Of a stretch of 60,000 nt of DNA, positions 44,856-56,140 are shown piece by piece. The position numbers and the translations under genes were made by a program. Position 1 is the stretch's first letter, and each line of letters opens with the position of its first letter. The stretch is from Mesostigma viride (taxonomy: Eukaryota > Streptophyta > Mesostigmatophyceae > Mesostigmatales > Mesostigmataceae). The stretch is taken from positions 7,474,613-7,534,612 of the forward strand of contig RPFO01000041.1 of NCBI GenBank assembly GCA_009746045.1, in the 5' to 3' direction. Below the pieces are notes generated by a model, which had not been told where the DNA came from, made no database searches, and saw nothing but the letters and a program-made list of their open reading frames with translations.

Positions 44856-46484
44856 TGCTTCAAATGACCAAGCTAGTGCAGAAGGCAGCAGTGCAATACA
44901 AGGTTCTTCAGTCTCTGATGGACCCATCTCAGCAAGCTGTCTAGGCTGGTTATAGGGCATTGGAGAGCAGATTGTGTGGTAGTGTCAGCATTGTGAGTGG
45001 CATAATACCTGTATTTTAGTCTGTACTAAGGCTCATGGACCATGGTACATTCACTCTGATTTTAATCAGGATACAGCCAGGTTTTGGCTGGGGTTCATGC
45101 TGTTGACTACACAAGGTTGACAGGTCCATTACAGACCATGTATTCTATTTTAAAAGAAATGTATATTTGTACATACTTCTCACAATGGTCTGGGAACCTT
45201 CATACTGGGGTTTATAGGGCGGGGTTCGATTCCCTGGTATTATGTTTCTACAAGCTGGCCTGTTCAGGTGTTTGCCTGTTCAGACTTCCCTAGTTCCCCA
45301 GGGCAGGATTTAATTGTTGCCTATGTGTTTCATTTTGTCATTTGTTTGCTGTGGCAATTTATCATCTGACAAGTAGACGGGCGCCATAAGACGGGCGCCA
45401 ATACTAACCTGTTGAGAGTATGACGGGGAAACTATTGTAATACGTCTTACTTTGTCAAGTGGTATTTTAATTGTCATGGATTTCTTGTACTTATATTGAA
45501 TATGTACTGGGTTTTATGGGATTAGTATCTGGGATTAATGTAACTCACCGCCAGAAGGTCATTGTACTGGAGGCTCTACCGAGGTGATGGGATTAATTCC
45601 TGGAGAAGACCTCATAGAATTAACCTGTATGTATTTAATTTTGTGTGTTTCTAATATCTGGTGGTACTATGTAATGCCACTTCCATAGGTTTTTATCCAT
45701 TTCTCATGGAATGGTTTTCCCTGTGGCAGATCTGTTTCTTTTCCAGTTCCTTAAAAGAAAGGGCTGGGGGAATGGCATTGGCCTGGGGGATTGGACATCT
45801 GTTCAAGCTTCAAGCTGGAGTGAAGGACATTTCAAGCTACTTCAAGGGTCCCTGGCAGGGGATGTGATCCCTAAAGAAAAGAAGGGATTGGAGTTAACGT
45901 AAAGGATTTACGTTACTAAGATGGATAGAGATTGTTACGCTCTTTCCAACGGCACCTTGAACGCCTCATTTGGTTACGGGACGTAAAAGTTATGACGTTT
46001 CCTAGGCTGTGCCGACAGTATACCCGGCACGCCACTGTGGGCGCGTACGGACACAGGATGTACAAGTGTCACTATGATAGTCCGCAGGACGTTGACAGGA
46101 CTTGTACAGGACTTGATGGTCAATTGATAGGTAGGCGTGCTGTAGCGCGCCAGGACCTATGAGACAATTGATGCTGAGTAGTGTACTGTACGGATAGGTC
46201 CACAGGACTAGCCGTATAGACAATTGATAGATCTGCGCGCCAAAGGCGTGCCAGAGTCTGTGTAATCAATTGATTGACAGTTCAGCTGTGACAGTACAGC
46301 TGAGTACTTGGACGCGTCCCTAGCAAGCTATATGTGTGACTTGGTAGCTCTAGGACGCTAGCTCTTGCGTGCACGCTCTCTTGGCACAGCGACCCTGTCG
46401 TCTGTGCTACGTGCAGTCTCGGACGTGACGTGACTTACGTCTGTGTTTTCTCATTATAATAAAGGCAACTTTCCTGCAAGAGCC
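44856..46484. other. Region after the Copia-like RNase H; no gene recognised
   Basis: Probably 3' sequence of the older Copia-like element, then unassigned DNA. I found no LTR pair linking it to 34.0-34.3 kb. The stretch ggttcgattcc at 45225 is B-box-like only. 46010-46440 is rich in short repeats of caattgat and agtac. Confidence 0.4.
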
Positions 46485-46724
46485 ATGGATTCCCTCGGCA
46501 GTAAACTCTCATTCAACTCTGTTGACGTCGAGGCTGAAGGCGAGGCTGGAAGCCCGGGCGGGTGCTGGGCGACCACCAGTGCGCGATTGACTGTAGTGTC
46601 ACCGCTGCCTTCCAGGCCTGAGGGCGAAGCTGCAGCCGAAGCTGCAGACGTATTTTCATTGCCGAGCGCAGCCACCAGGCTGCGTTGCGTCGAGAGCCGT
46701 TTGCTCATCGTATATTGCGTAATA

Positions 46725-47502
46725 TGTTGGGGATCATATACCCACCTGCCCACACTATATTCCAGCCTGACTTTATTCTTCTTTGTTTTACTTCACAAGG
46801 GCTGAGAATTTGATAGATTTGATAAGTTAGATGAATTGCTCTCAATGAGCTGATCAATGTTCATGTGCCATAGTCCTATATTTGGCCATAGATCTCTTGT
46901 ACCTGAGTTGGTCTAGTAGCATCACTTCCATGCTTGACAAGTGGTGTACTTCTTTGGTAGACAAGTGTCCATTCCATGAGCTGACATGTGTTGGAAGCTC
47001 ATAGTGACAAGTGTTGCATTCCATTGACTGACAAGTGGATAGACTCATTGGATTACACTTGTCATTCCAAGTAGAAACCATGTGTCACTTTATTAAGCAT
47101 TAGATGTGGCACATTGTTCAGAGGACATTTGGCAATCAACTGTCATGCCAGCTCATTAGAACCTTTCTAGAATGACCTTGGAATGTTCTAGGAATATGCC
47201 AGGAATATTCCTGGAATATACTGAGAATATGCTGGGAATATGCTTAGATGTTTCTACAAGCTTCTATGATGACATCAGCATCTGATGTCATCCTTCCTAG
47301 CTAGAAAGGTATAAAAAGAAACTGGCTCCTAAGGCCAGGTACCTCTTTTCCTAACCTCTCAGCCTAAGAAATAAAACTCTTTTTCTGGTCTCTCTTCCAT
47401 TGTCTTCAAGCTCAGTCTTTCATCACCTGCAAGGTGCAAGGGTAACAAGGCCAAGCACAAGGCATTGTGTAAAACCCATTAGTTTCCTCTACCTTTCCAA
47501 CA
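46725..47502 (+). repeat. Copia 5' LTR
   Basis: 778 bp, TG...CA ends. The internal promoter TATA box is tataaaaa at 47310-47317; the polyadenylation signal aataaa is at 47370-47375, so R begins between them. U3 has repeated gacaagtg and ggaatat motifs. The 75-codon minus ORF here recurs in the 3' LTR and is not a gene. Confidence 0.95.
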
Positions 47503-47514
47503 TGGTATCGGAGG
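47503..47514 (+). promoter_or_regulatory. Copia primer-binding site
   Basis: tggtatcggagg directly follows the 5' LTR. It resembles TGGTATCAGAGC, complementary to the 3' end of initiator methionine tRNA, which is the usual Copia primer. Confidence 0.85.
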
Positions 47515-47521
47515 AATCTTC

Positions 47522-50500
47522 ATGAGCTCCAAGAAGACCACCAAGAAACCCAGCCCAGCTACAAGCTCCATGGCAAGCGACGTCGACTACACTCCTATGC
47601 TGAATGTGTGCTCCAAGATGGTGCTGAAATTCGATGGCACAAGCCTACGTGGCTGGGAGGAGACCAAGACATCTCTTGAGGGTTTCTGTTCCTTCTATGA
47701 GGTTAAGGACGTCCTGCTGGGCACCAGGCAGGACCGCAAGGCTGACCAAGCTGTTGGCCTTGTCATCTCAGCTGCACTTGTGGGAGAAGCGAGGCGCATC
47801 CTATCGCTCGTGCCAGACCAATCTGGCAGCAAGCTCTACAAGACGCTGAGGGAGGTCTACGAGCAACAAAAGCTCACCAAGAGTCACCGCATGGACCTCA
47901 GGATTCAGCTTCACCGGCTGCAAATGAAGCCTGGGGAGACCATGGGGCAGTATATCCTACGTGGATTGCTGCTGCTGGCGGACTACCGTGCGGTGGGAGG
48001 CGTCATGAGCGACCAAGATTTTGCGGCTATCCTCAAGAGCGGCCTGCCTGACCGATATCGCCCTGCCCTGATTTCAGCGCACTTCAAAGAGGAGGACAGC
48101 TTGGAGGAGGTCAAGGCTGCGCTGCTGGAGGCGGAGGACATGCTGCTGGGAGGACGGCCTTCTCAAGCTACCAAGGAGGAGCCAGCCCAAGGTCAAGCTT
48201 TCCACACTGCCAACAAGGGTGGTGAGAGGAAGCACTGCGCCTACTGCAACAGGAGTGGGCATGCGGAGACCCAGTGCTGGCAAAAGAACTCCCAGCTCAA
48301 GCCACGAAGCAAGAACCAAGGACGGCGGGGCAACCAGCGCAGGAGGGGCAACCAAGCGACCAAGAAGGAGACCTCACCTGGCGGAAGCGTGGCCAACAAC
48401 ACCCAGGAGGCCGCGGAGCTGCCGGAGGGCTTCGTCTTCACCACCATCGCCGAGTCGGCGCCGTCGCAGGAGGCTGCTGCACTCACGCAGTATAGCCCCA
48501 AGCCCCCTGCCTGGGTTCTGGACTCCGCTGCAAGCAGCCACATGTCCCCATGCCGCACTGACTTTGTGTCCCTCACCCCCACCACTAGGAACATCGTCGG
48601 ATCAGGAGGACGTCTTCGCGCGACGGGAGTGGGCACGATTCGGCTCAAACTGCCCAACCAGCATGTGCACCTGAATGGTGCGCTCTTCGTGCCCGGCTTG
48701 AGCGCCCGACTGCTATCAGCTGGGCAGCTCGCCAAGGACGGCCACAAAGTCGACCTCACCGAGCAGACAGTGGTGCTGGACAACGAGACGCACAAGATTG
48801 CGCTGCAGAACAACATCTACGTGTTACCTGCGGAGCGCGACGAGGCGGCAATGGCTGCCACGGCCATCGAGCGGCCGGCGAGCCTGCTCTGGCACTGGCG
48901 TCTTGGGCATGCTGGCGAAGATCGGATCAAGAGGCTGGCCGCCATTCCGGAGTCTAACCTTTTTTCGAGGCGCCTGTCATCGCCTGGCTGCCCATCCTGC
49001 CCTGCTGGCTTCATCAAGAGGCGCTCATTTTCGCCTGGACAGCTCCGATCGACTGTTCCCCGAGCCAAGCTTCACAGCGACATTCTCGGGCCGATGCAGC
49101 CAGCAATTGGAGGCGCCCGCTACATGCTCGGCTTCACCGACGATGCTACCCGCTGGCGATGGTGCTTTCCGCTTCGACACAAGGACGAGGCTGTTGACGC
49201 CCTACAGCAGCTGCTCGCGCGCGAAATTCGCCCCTTCTACAACGGTTCGATTCTTCTCCGGACCGACAACGACGCAGTCTTCACTGGGCAGGCGTGGCGG
49301 GCCGTCTGCGCTGAACACCGAGTGCACCAGGAGTTCTCCAGCCCCTACACTCCTGAGCAGAACGGAGTGGCGGAGCGGCTGTGGGGTCTGGCCATGGGCA
49401 TGACACTGGCAATGCTCACGCATGCCGGTTTGCCCAAAGGATTCTGGGCACTAGCCTTCAATTGCGCGGTTTATATACTTAACCGCCTGCCGTCTAGCTC
49501 GAATCCTGGAGGTGCCACGCCACACTTCCTGCTCACCGGTCGCAATGCGGATCTCTCGAATCTTCGAATTTTCGGCTGCCCTGCCTTCTATCGGGTGGAG
49601 GGCCCACGTGGCAAGCTGGAGGCCAAGGCTCTGCCTGGAATCTTCGTCGGCTATGATCTGGAATCGCCGGCGTACCTCATTTACCGTCCAGAATCCAAGG
49701 ATGTCATTCGCCGCCTGCATGTCACCTTCAATGAGGCCTGGCGCAATGGGGCCATGCCAACTCCTGCGCCGCTTCTGGAAAGTTCTGCCGCACTGGAGGA
49801 AACTTCACCAACTGATCTTCCGGCTGTAGCAGAAGTTCAGCCAAATTCTCTGGCCGAACCTAGCGGACCGGTCACCCGGTCTCAGGCGAGGTTTCTGGAC
49901 GCCACCAGAAGGGATATTCCTGAGGAGCTTCGCCACGAGGGAGCGGACGCACCAAGTCCTGATGCAGTCAACGTCCCAAGTCCTAGACCAGTTCCGGAGG
50001 CGCTCGACGGTGCTCCAAACTTTTCACAGCCCGTCCTAACTACTGACGACGTCTCCCCAAGTGACGCACGGGAGCTGTCTGCTGGTCCACCGGTCACTGC
50101 CACTTCAAGTGCTGCTCGACTGCAAAGTACAATCTCTGCGCTGCGACGTAACCCAGCTGGTAATGTCGCCATGGCAACTGCTGATGAGCTGATGTTTTGC
50201 GGTAGCACCCGTGAACCCCTCGCGATGGAGATTACTACCTATGCTCCCCCTGTCACGGTGTCGCCTAAATGGGCTCGTTTTTTTCCGCATTACCAGTCAG
50301 TTCGTGATCTTTTTGACACAGTGCATTTTACTGGCAGTGACGTTTCCCTTCCCGTCTCCTTTACTGAGGCTAACAACAGTCCAGAGTGGCGGGCTGCGAT
50401 GTTGAGCGAAATTAATAGCATTCGTGATCATGCAGTATACTCGCTTGTGAGCCCGCGTACTTTGCCCGCCGGTGCCAAGGTCCTCCCTTCCCGGTGGGTA

Positions 50501-51865
50501 TTTGCTGTCAAGTCCGACGGCCGTCACAAGGCCAGGTTTGTCGTGAAAGGTTTTGCCCAACGTGAAGGTATCGACTTTAATGAAGTCTTTTCCCCCACTG
50601 TTCGTGCGTCCACCGTGCGACTTGCTCTTGCTTTAGCTGTCACGTCTGGCTTTACTGTCAAGCAGCTCGATGTCCGAACCGCTTTTCTCTATGCTCCCCT
50701 ACAGGAGGATGTCTTTGTGCGTCCCCCTACTGGCTTTGAAGAGCGGGATGCCAATGGCGATGTGCTTGTGTGGAAGCTGCACCGCAGCTTGTATGGCATC
50801 AAGCAAGCGCCACGCAATTGGCATAAAACGTTCCGTGCACACCTTCTTTCTGACGGCGCCATCCAAAGCCAAATTGATGCGTGCCTGTATTACTACCCTT
50901 CGTCTCGTGGTTTCGTGTTCGTGCACGTCGATGACATTCTTGCTGCTCATCCTTCCCCTTCCTGGCTGGCATCCTGGTCTCGCCGTTTGGCTAATACTTT
51001 TCAAATCACTGAGTCGGACAATCCCTCTCTTTTCCTCGGTGTTTCCCTTACTATCGACCCTGCGTCTCGTTCCCTTACCATGCACCAACGGCCCTACATT
51101 GAAGCTATTGCTGCCCGTTTTGGGCTTTCTACCCCTCACCCTGTGCACACCCCTATAGTGCCTGGTAGTCCCCGTCGCGAGGGGGGAATGTGTGATGCCC
51201 CAAACCATCAACTCTTTCAGCAGATTGTTGGTGCTCTCATGTACGCCGCGACATGGACGCGCCCAGACATTGCTTTTGCTGTCAACCAGCTGGCCCAATG
51301 CATGCAGGCACCCACGGAGGGCGACTTGGAGCTGGCCAAGCGAGTGGTGCGCTACCTTGTCCACACCAAGGACTTGGGACTGCGCTATGGTGGCCAAGGG
51401 GGGCTGGAGGGGTGGACGGATGCCGATTGGGGGAACTGCCCTGAGACACGCAGATCTGTCTCTGGCAATGTAGTGATGTTCAGGGGGGCCGCAGTCGAGT
51501 GGTGCAGCCGCAAGCAGCACGTTACCGCCCTGTCTTCCTGCGAGGCGGAGTACATTGCTGCTAGCAGCGTAACCCAGCTAGTGCTTCCACTGAGGCACAT
51601 GTTGGGGGAGCTGGGGCATCCAGTTCAGGGGCCCACGCCTGTCTTCTGCGACAACACAGGCGCCGTGGCACTCGCTCGTGACCCTGTTCATCCCAAGCGC
51701 ACGAAGCACATTGACGTGCGTTTCCATTTCATCCGGGAGAAGGTGGAGGGGGGACTCATCGCCATGAAGCATTGTCCTGGGGAGGACATGCTTGCTGATC
51801 TTCTGACGAAGGCACTTTCACGTGCCAGGTTCACTGCCCTGCGTGGCAAACTCATGTCAACTTAG
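47522..51865 (+). CDS. Copia Gag-Pol polyprotein
   Basis: 1447 aa in one frame, with all activities needed for retrotransposition. Order: Gag (about 20-230, UBN2-like, KFDGTSLRGWEE), CCHC knuckle CAYCNRSGHAETQC (239-252), protease DSAASSH (D334), GAG-pre-integrase (LWHWRLGH ... CPSC), integrase with D520, D582 and E618 (LHSDILGP, RTDND, NGVAERL), RT (KARFVVKGFAQREGIDFNEV, LDVRTAFLYAPL, LYGIKQAPRNW, VDD at 1136-1138) and RNase H (DADWGNC, SSCEAEYIA, HIDVRFHFIRE) to the C terminus. The order PR-INT-RT-RH defines Ty1/Copia. ATG 47522 lies 8 bp after the primer-binding site and is followed by SSKKTTKKP. All catalytic residues looked for are present, so the copy may be active. Confidence 0.96.
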   Translation: MSSKKTTKKPSPATSSMASDVDYTPMLNVCSKMVLKFDGTSLRGWEETKTSLEGFCSFYEVKDVLLGTRQDRKADQAVGLVISAALVGEARRILSLVPDQSGSKLYKTLREVYEQQKLTKSHRMDLRIQLHRLQMKPGETMGQYILRGLLLLADYRAVGGVMSDQDFAAILKSGLPDRYRPALISAHFKEEDSLEEVKAALLEAEDMLLGGRPSQATKEEPAQGQAFHTANKGGERKHCAYCNRSGHAETQCWQKNSQLKPRSKNQGRRGNQRRRGNQATKKETSPGGSVANNTQEAAELPEGFVFTTIAESAPSQEAAALTQYSPKPPAWVLDSAASSHMSPCRTDFVSLTPTTRNIVGSGGRLRATGVGTIRLKLPNQHVHLNGALFVPGLSARLLSAGQLAKDGHKVDLTEQTVVLDNETHKIALQNNIYVLPAERDEAAMAATAIERPASLLWHWRLGHAGEDRIKRLAAIPESNLFSRRLSSPGCPSCPAGFIKRRSFSPGQLRSTVPRAKLHSDILGPMQPAIGGARYMLGFTDDATRWRWCFPLRHKDEAVDALQQLLAREIRPFYNGSILLRTDNDAVFTGQAWRAVCAEHRVHQEFSSPYTPEQNGVAERLWGLAMGMTLAMLTHAGLPKGFWALAFNCAVYILNRLPSSSNPGGATPHFLLTGRNADLSNLRIFGCPAFYRVEGPRGKLEAKALPGIFVGYDLESPAYLIYRPESKDVIRRLHVTFNEAWRNGAMPTPAPLLESSAALEETSPTDLPAVAEVQPNSLAEPSGPVTRSQARFLDATRRDIPEELRHEGADAPSPDAVNVPSPRPVPEALDGAPNFSQPVLTTDDVSPSDARELSAGPPVTATSSAARLQSTISALRRNPAGNVAMATADELMFCGSTREPLAMEITTYAPPVTVSPKWARFFPHYQSVRDLFDTVHFTGSDVSLPVSFTEANNSPEWRAAMLSEINSIRDHAVYSLVSPRTLPAGAKVLPSRWVFAVKSDGRHKARFVVKGFAQREGIDFNEVFSPTVRASTVRLALALAVTSGFTVKQLDVRTAFLYAPLQEDVFVRPPTGFEERDANGDVLVWKLHRSLYGIKQAPRNWHKTFRAHLLSDGAIQSQIDACLYYYPSSRGFVFVHVDDILAAHPSPSWLASWSRRLANTFQITESDNPSLFLGVSLTIDPASRSLTMHQRPYIEAIAARFGLSTPHPVHTPIVPGSPRREGGMCDAPNHQLFQQIVGALMYAATWTRPDIAFAVNQLAQCMQAPTEGDLELAKRVVRYLVHTKDLGLRYGGQGGLEGWTDADWGNCPETRRSVSGNVVMFRGAAVEWCSRKQHVTALSSCEAEYIAASSVTQLVLPLRHMLGELGHPVQGPTPVFCDNTGAVALARDPVHPKRTKHIDVRFHFIREKVEGGLIAMKHCPGEDMLADLLTKALSRARFTALRGKLMST

Positions 51866-51885
51866 TCCTTTGTGTTCAGCTGGCT

Positions 51886-51893
51886 AAGGGGGG
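51886..51893 (+). promoter_or_regulatory. Copia polypurine tract
   Basis: aagggggg immediately precedes the 3' LTR and would prime plus-strand synthesis. Confidence 0.85.
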
Positions 51894-52671
51894 TGTTGGG
51901 GATCATATACCCACCTGCCCACACTATATTCCAGCCTGACTTTATTCTTCTTTGTTTTACTTCACAAGGGCTGAGAATTTGATAGATTTGATAAGTTAGA
52001 TGAATTGCTCTCAATGAGCTGATCAATGTTCATGTGCCATAGTCCTATATTTGGCCATAGATCTCTTGTACCTGAGTTGGTCTAGTAGCATCACTTCCAT
52101 GCTTGACAAGTGGTGTACTTCTTTGGTAGACAAGTGTCCATTCCATGAGCTGACATGTGTTGGAAGCTCATAGTGACAAGTGTTGCATTCCATTGACTGA
52201 CAAGTGGATAGACTCATTGGATTACACTTGTCATTCCAAGTAGAAACCATGTGTCACTTTATTAAGCATTAGATGTGGCACATTGTTCAGAGGACATTTG
52301 GCAATCAACTGTCATGCCAGCTCATTAGAACCTTTCTAGAATGACCTTGGAATGTTCTAGGAATATGCCAGGAATATTCCTGGAATATACTGAGAATATG
52401 CTGGGAATATGCTTAGATGTTTCTACAAGCTTCTATGATGACATCAGCATCTGATGTCATCCTTCCTAGCTAGAAAGGTATAAAAAGAAACTGGCTCCTA
52501 AGGCCAGGTACCTCTTTTCCTAACCTCTCAGCCTAAGAAATAAAACTCTTTTTCTGGTCTCTCTTCCATTGTCTTCAAGCTCAGTCTTTCATCACCTGCA
52601 AGGTGCAAGGGTAACAAGGCCAAGCACAAGGCATTGTGTAAAACCCATTAGTTTCCTCTACCTTTCCAACA
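51894..52671 (+). repeat. Copia 3' LTR
   Basis: 778 bp, apparently identical to the 5' LTR; TG...CA ends, followed by the TSD taata. Confidence 0.95.
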
Positions 52672-52745
52672 TAATAGCTTCGGAAAATAATATCAGCATG
52701 TGCGCCGTAGTAGAAAGACGCGCCGACTGTGATATTCACGGCTAA

Positions 52746-53144
52746 ATTCGGGGCTCAAACGTAAAAGTTATGAGCTCCGCCGTCAGCCATGGCTACCTCG
52801 TGGCTCGTGGCGGCCGTTAAAGCTGTTCCTATGTTAGCGTTGGCTTTGTTTATTTTTACGCGGGTGCCTTTACTCTGATGCATGTCTGTAATTATATTTT
52901 TTAAAATATTTTAGCTGGCGATAAAGGTCGCGGCTTGGACTCCGTTGTGTGAGATTGGCCGGCTTAGTATCCATGCATGCAAGACATGCACGCTCGGCCA
53001 TCGGACGACGGGTGACAGTGGGGGGTGGGTTAACTCACTTAACTGGCTAACCGCCCCCCGGTAGCTGCTCGCAGTGTGCAGGGTCGGGTGGCGGGGAGGG
53101 CCTACTCGAGTAGGCCCTTCGTTTAGGGATCCCTACCCCGCCGT
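52746..53144. other. Spacer with two adjacent palindromes
   Basis: No gene. A perfect 22-bp palindrome centred on ctcgag lies at 53097-53118 and a 12-bp one, tagggatcccta, at 53124-53135. Confidence 0.5.
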
Positions 53145-53149
53145 GTGTC

Positions 53150-53410
53150 CACTGACCCTCGGCACCAGGGGACCTCCCGCGAGGTCAGTAACCTTCATAT
53201 TTTCCATGCGTTGTCCTTCCACCGCAGCCGCACCTTCTTCGTGGGGTCAGTGAGGGCCTTAATTAAATTTCGCGTCCTCCGGCTGTGCCAACCGCTGCCT
53301 GCCGGGGCGCTAAACTGCTCCGGGGTCAGATCGTCATCGAGGCTACAACCCAAGCTCCGTGGTACGTAGGACGGTTGCACCCCGCGTCGGCAAGCACTAT
53401 ATCAAGGAGA
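53150..53410 (-). pseudogene. Fragment of a LINE ORF1-like protein
   Basis: The minus frame contains SLDDDLTPEQ and, after an apparent frame disruption, IKALTDPTKKVRLRWKDN. This parallels VDDDLTLTQ...PVYWKGAAIYV in the retroposon at 28363-29061. It is too short and disrupted to be functional. Confidence 0.45.
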
Positions 53411-53971
53411 CAACCGACGCAGGCCAGAAATCGGGAGAATCCGGACCATGGTAGCTCGAGCCTGCCGTTATCTTGTCCGCGTGTTCGAGTCGCTCAGGAT
53501 GATGAAGATGAATGGTGATGGAAATGTGTAGCCTTAATTGTGCATTGAAATTATGGCTGGCTTACGTGTAGAGTGACTAGATGACCTAGACGGCGGGGCC
53601 GGAAACAGCATGCTTGATCGATCAGGGTGTGTGTTTCGAGCCTAACTGGTCGGGAGTGTCTAGTGGTGAGCACCATTGCTGCGATCGCTCTCCCACCATT
53701 TACGAGGAAATACCCGCAAATGGAAAACCACTGAAAAGGTCTAGCTAGTCAGTCATCACGTTATAGCCATGCCATGATTCCAAACGTCCAAGAACTGCAC
53801 ACGGTGCAAAGGCAAAAAGCCGGAGGACAGCACTTTCAAATGTGCGGCGGGAACCTTGGAAAAGCCCGCGTATGCCAGAAAACATCGTCATCTGCAGCGA
53901 CGCGACGATGTGGACAACGAATCCAGTGCCAAGCTCGGAACGGCCGCAAAGGAGATCTGGCATCACAGGGT
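53411..53971. other. 3' flank of the reverse transcriptase element
   Basis: No gene recognised. Positions 53400-53430 resemble 29686-29715. The stretch may belong to the 3' part of the RT element that starts at 53972. Confidence 0.35.
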
Positions 53972-54437
53972 TCAGATGTGCGGAGATACTATGCGATCCA
54001 GCCGGTCCACAACCTGTTTGTAGAGCAATTGTGCCAAGGGGCATGCAGCACCGAACAGATGTGGGTGACGTTGCAAAAAACACCGGACTTGACGGAGCAT
54101 AATGTCTCGGTCATAGTCTTTGACCAACAAACGATGCAAGAGTTCAACAAGAGTCGTGATCGTGAAATCGACACAATAAGAACAAAGACGGGGAAAACGA
54201 TGCAACTGACTAAGAACAACACCATATTTTGCTGTGTGGGAAAGGAGACTCTGAATATCGGGGTAGCGAATAAAAGGAATTTGCTGATATTTAGGATCCT
54301 TGCGATTATCATAGACAGCCGTACGCCAGCCCTTCTTGTTATGGGTAATGTTAAGATCGAGGTAATTGCAATTAGTATCCTCCGACGTGAGCTTTAAGGG
54401 GACTCGCACGTCCATAAGCCTGAAAAACTGACTTTAA

Positions 54438-56136
54438 CCCCTAAATGGTCTGGCTGCCGATTTTCCGCCTAAAACTGAGTTACAGCCGACACGTCGGCCC
54501 CTTCTCGGGGGACCAAATGCCGCGAAAACTATTGAGAATTAGGAAACGTTTAGCTGAGAAGAATGAAAGTTTATAATTTTCCTCACAGCATGGTACTAGG
54601 GTTTGCATACTTCTGACAAAGTTATAGAGGTGTTCTGGCCGGTCAAAGTACAAGGGGTCAGGGTACTTTTTCGCGTACAACGTGCATTCCGGAAAACGAC
54701 GACCTGGCCATGGCGGCTTGCGCCCACGCATGGCATTTACGTTTTCGTTCGAATTTTCTGACCAAAGTCAGGAAATTGATTTTATACGTCCTAAAGATGA
54801 TACAGGCCAATTTTTGGTTCGCGGGAATGCCATTTGATAGGTGTCGGCAGCGTTCTTGCTGGAAAAAACTGCGATCAGGCCGGACGATAGAAACGTTGAC
54901 AGCAATACCTTTCCGGCGTATTTTAAAGGATATATTGGTTTCTTTGTACTTTTTATGATACATGGTAGTCGTAAACGTGCAAGGGTGGCCAGAAATCGCC
55001 GAATCCAGCGACCATGCTGCACAACTTTGGTGTGCCGAAATGCGCCATTTTGCGGCCACCGCCTGGGCCAAGGTAACGCCATCCATGCCTGGTAAAGCTT
55101 AAGCATCGTTTTCCTATCGATGTTTGACGTTTATATATACGTTCTAGCTTGTGTAGCACATTCTTTTTGCATTATTCATGCTCTTTCTTGACCCTGGCCT
55201 GGCCCCTTTCTAAAACACCCTTCTTAGATGCTTCCCTCAGTCAGTTGACCTGCCACAGGGTGATGGTGATAAGTTTAAGAGGCTGTATGGGTTTGAATAC
55301 CTCCATATATGTTTGTTATACATTTCCCACACACATATTGCATGAGTGTGAGGCAGTTGGCTGGTCTCTGTGGCATCATCAAGCATGTAACCGGTGAGTA
55401 GAAGCTTCCCATTGTCAGCATGTGACACCAGGTGTGCTGGCCATCACCTGGCAAGCTATAGCAGCTTAGGCCTAGTTTATTCTTGCTAGGGCAAGCTGAA
55501 ATAGGCTTAAAATCACTAGTTTGTTGGTGGCTGCCTCCTAGAATGCATGCCTTGCGTAGGGTATCCGTACCACGTTACCTACGTGCATGGACAAGGTGGC
55601 ACCTGCACATAGGTGCCATGTAAGGGCAGTGTGATGATGCAGTTATGTTTCCCCATCATTGTGGAAGGGAAATGTATTGTGTGGCATGGTTGGGGGCCAT
55701 ATTAGTAGGTATTAGTAGGTAGTATGCCCACTCCTACCCCCTTGGTTGCTTTTTACCAACGGTACCCCTATGGGCTGTACTGGGTGTAACTGCTGGTATA
55801 CCCACCCAAATGATGACCCCAATGGCTCAAACTGTTCAGCAACTAATTGTTTATCATCCCTGAAGTGGTAGGTGCCTAGCTCTTACAACATAATTCAAAA
55901 TGCACATTCTACCAAAAATGAAAACGATCGTCTCGACCCCCCTGACTTTGACGGCAGTTATACATGGCCTACCCTGCATATATGTAAGGTTGTGATATAC
56001 CAACCCGAAGGGCAACTCATGGACATGCTTGGCCCCCAAGGACAGCCATTGGATATGGGTGGGTTGGATGGCATCTGGTTTGCAAAATTGTGAAGTTACA
56101 GCCGATGCATCGGCAGTATTTCTGCCCATTTAGGGG
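54438..56136. mobile_element. Inner TTAA-flanked element, 1699 bp
   Basis: TTAA at 54434-54437 and 56137-56140 flanks perfect 11-bp TIRs cccctaaatgg / ccatttagggg. Each end also carries gttacagccga..c.tcggc, a short palindrome (54471-54500, 56092-56115). No transposase is recognised. It lies only 36 bp inside the left end of the outer element. Confidence 0.72.
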
Positions 56137-56140
56137 TTAA

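Larger units (their letters stand above)
46725..52671 (+). mobile_element. Complete Copia LTR retrotransposon
   Basis: 5947 bp, with a 5-bp TSD taata (46720-46724 and 52672-52676), two 778-bp LTRs (TGTTGGGG...CCAACA), a primer-binding site, a single 1447-codon ORF and a polypurine tract. No difference between the LTRs was noticed on reading, which indicates a recent insertion. Confidence 0.96.
46485..52745 (+). pseudogene. Hypothetical 102-codon ORF split by the Copia insertion
   Basis: The ATG at 46485 has a good context (agccatgg). The frame reads MDSLGSKLSFNSVDVEAEGE and is open for 80 codons to the Copia left LTR at 46725. Without the element and one TAATA copy it continues at 52677 for 22 codons (ASENNISMCAVVERR...) to TAA at 52743-52745. 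The composition is Ala/Glu/Ser-rich and no domain is recognised. It could be a first exon, the start of an older element's gag, or chance. Confidence 0.3.

Noticed and set aside
45150-45245. tRNA gene or tRNA-derived SINE suggested by ggttcgattcc
   Set aside because: Only a B-box-like match; the T-stem does not pair fully and no acceptor or anticodon arm can be formed.
46854-47081. 75-codon minus-strand ORF, repeated at 52023-52250
   Set aside because: It lies in the Copia LTRs and is duplicated only because the LTRs are.
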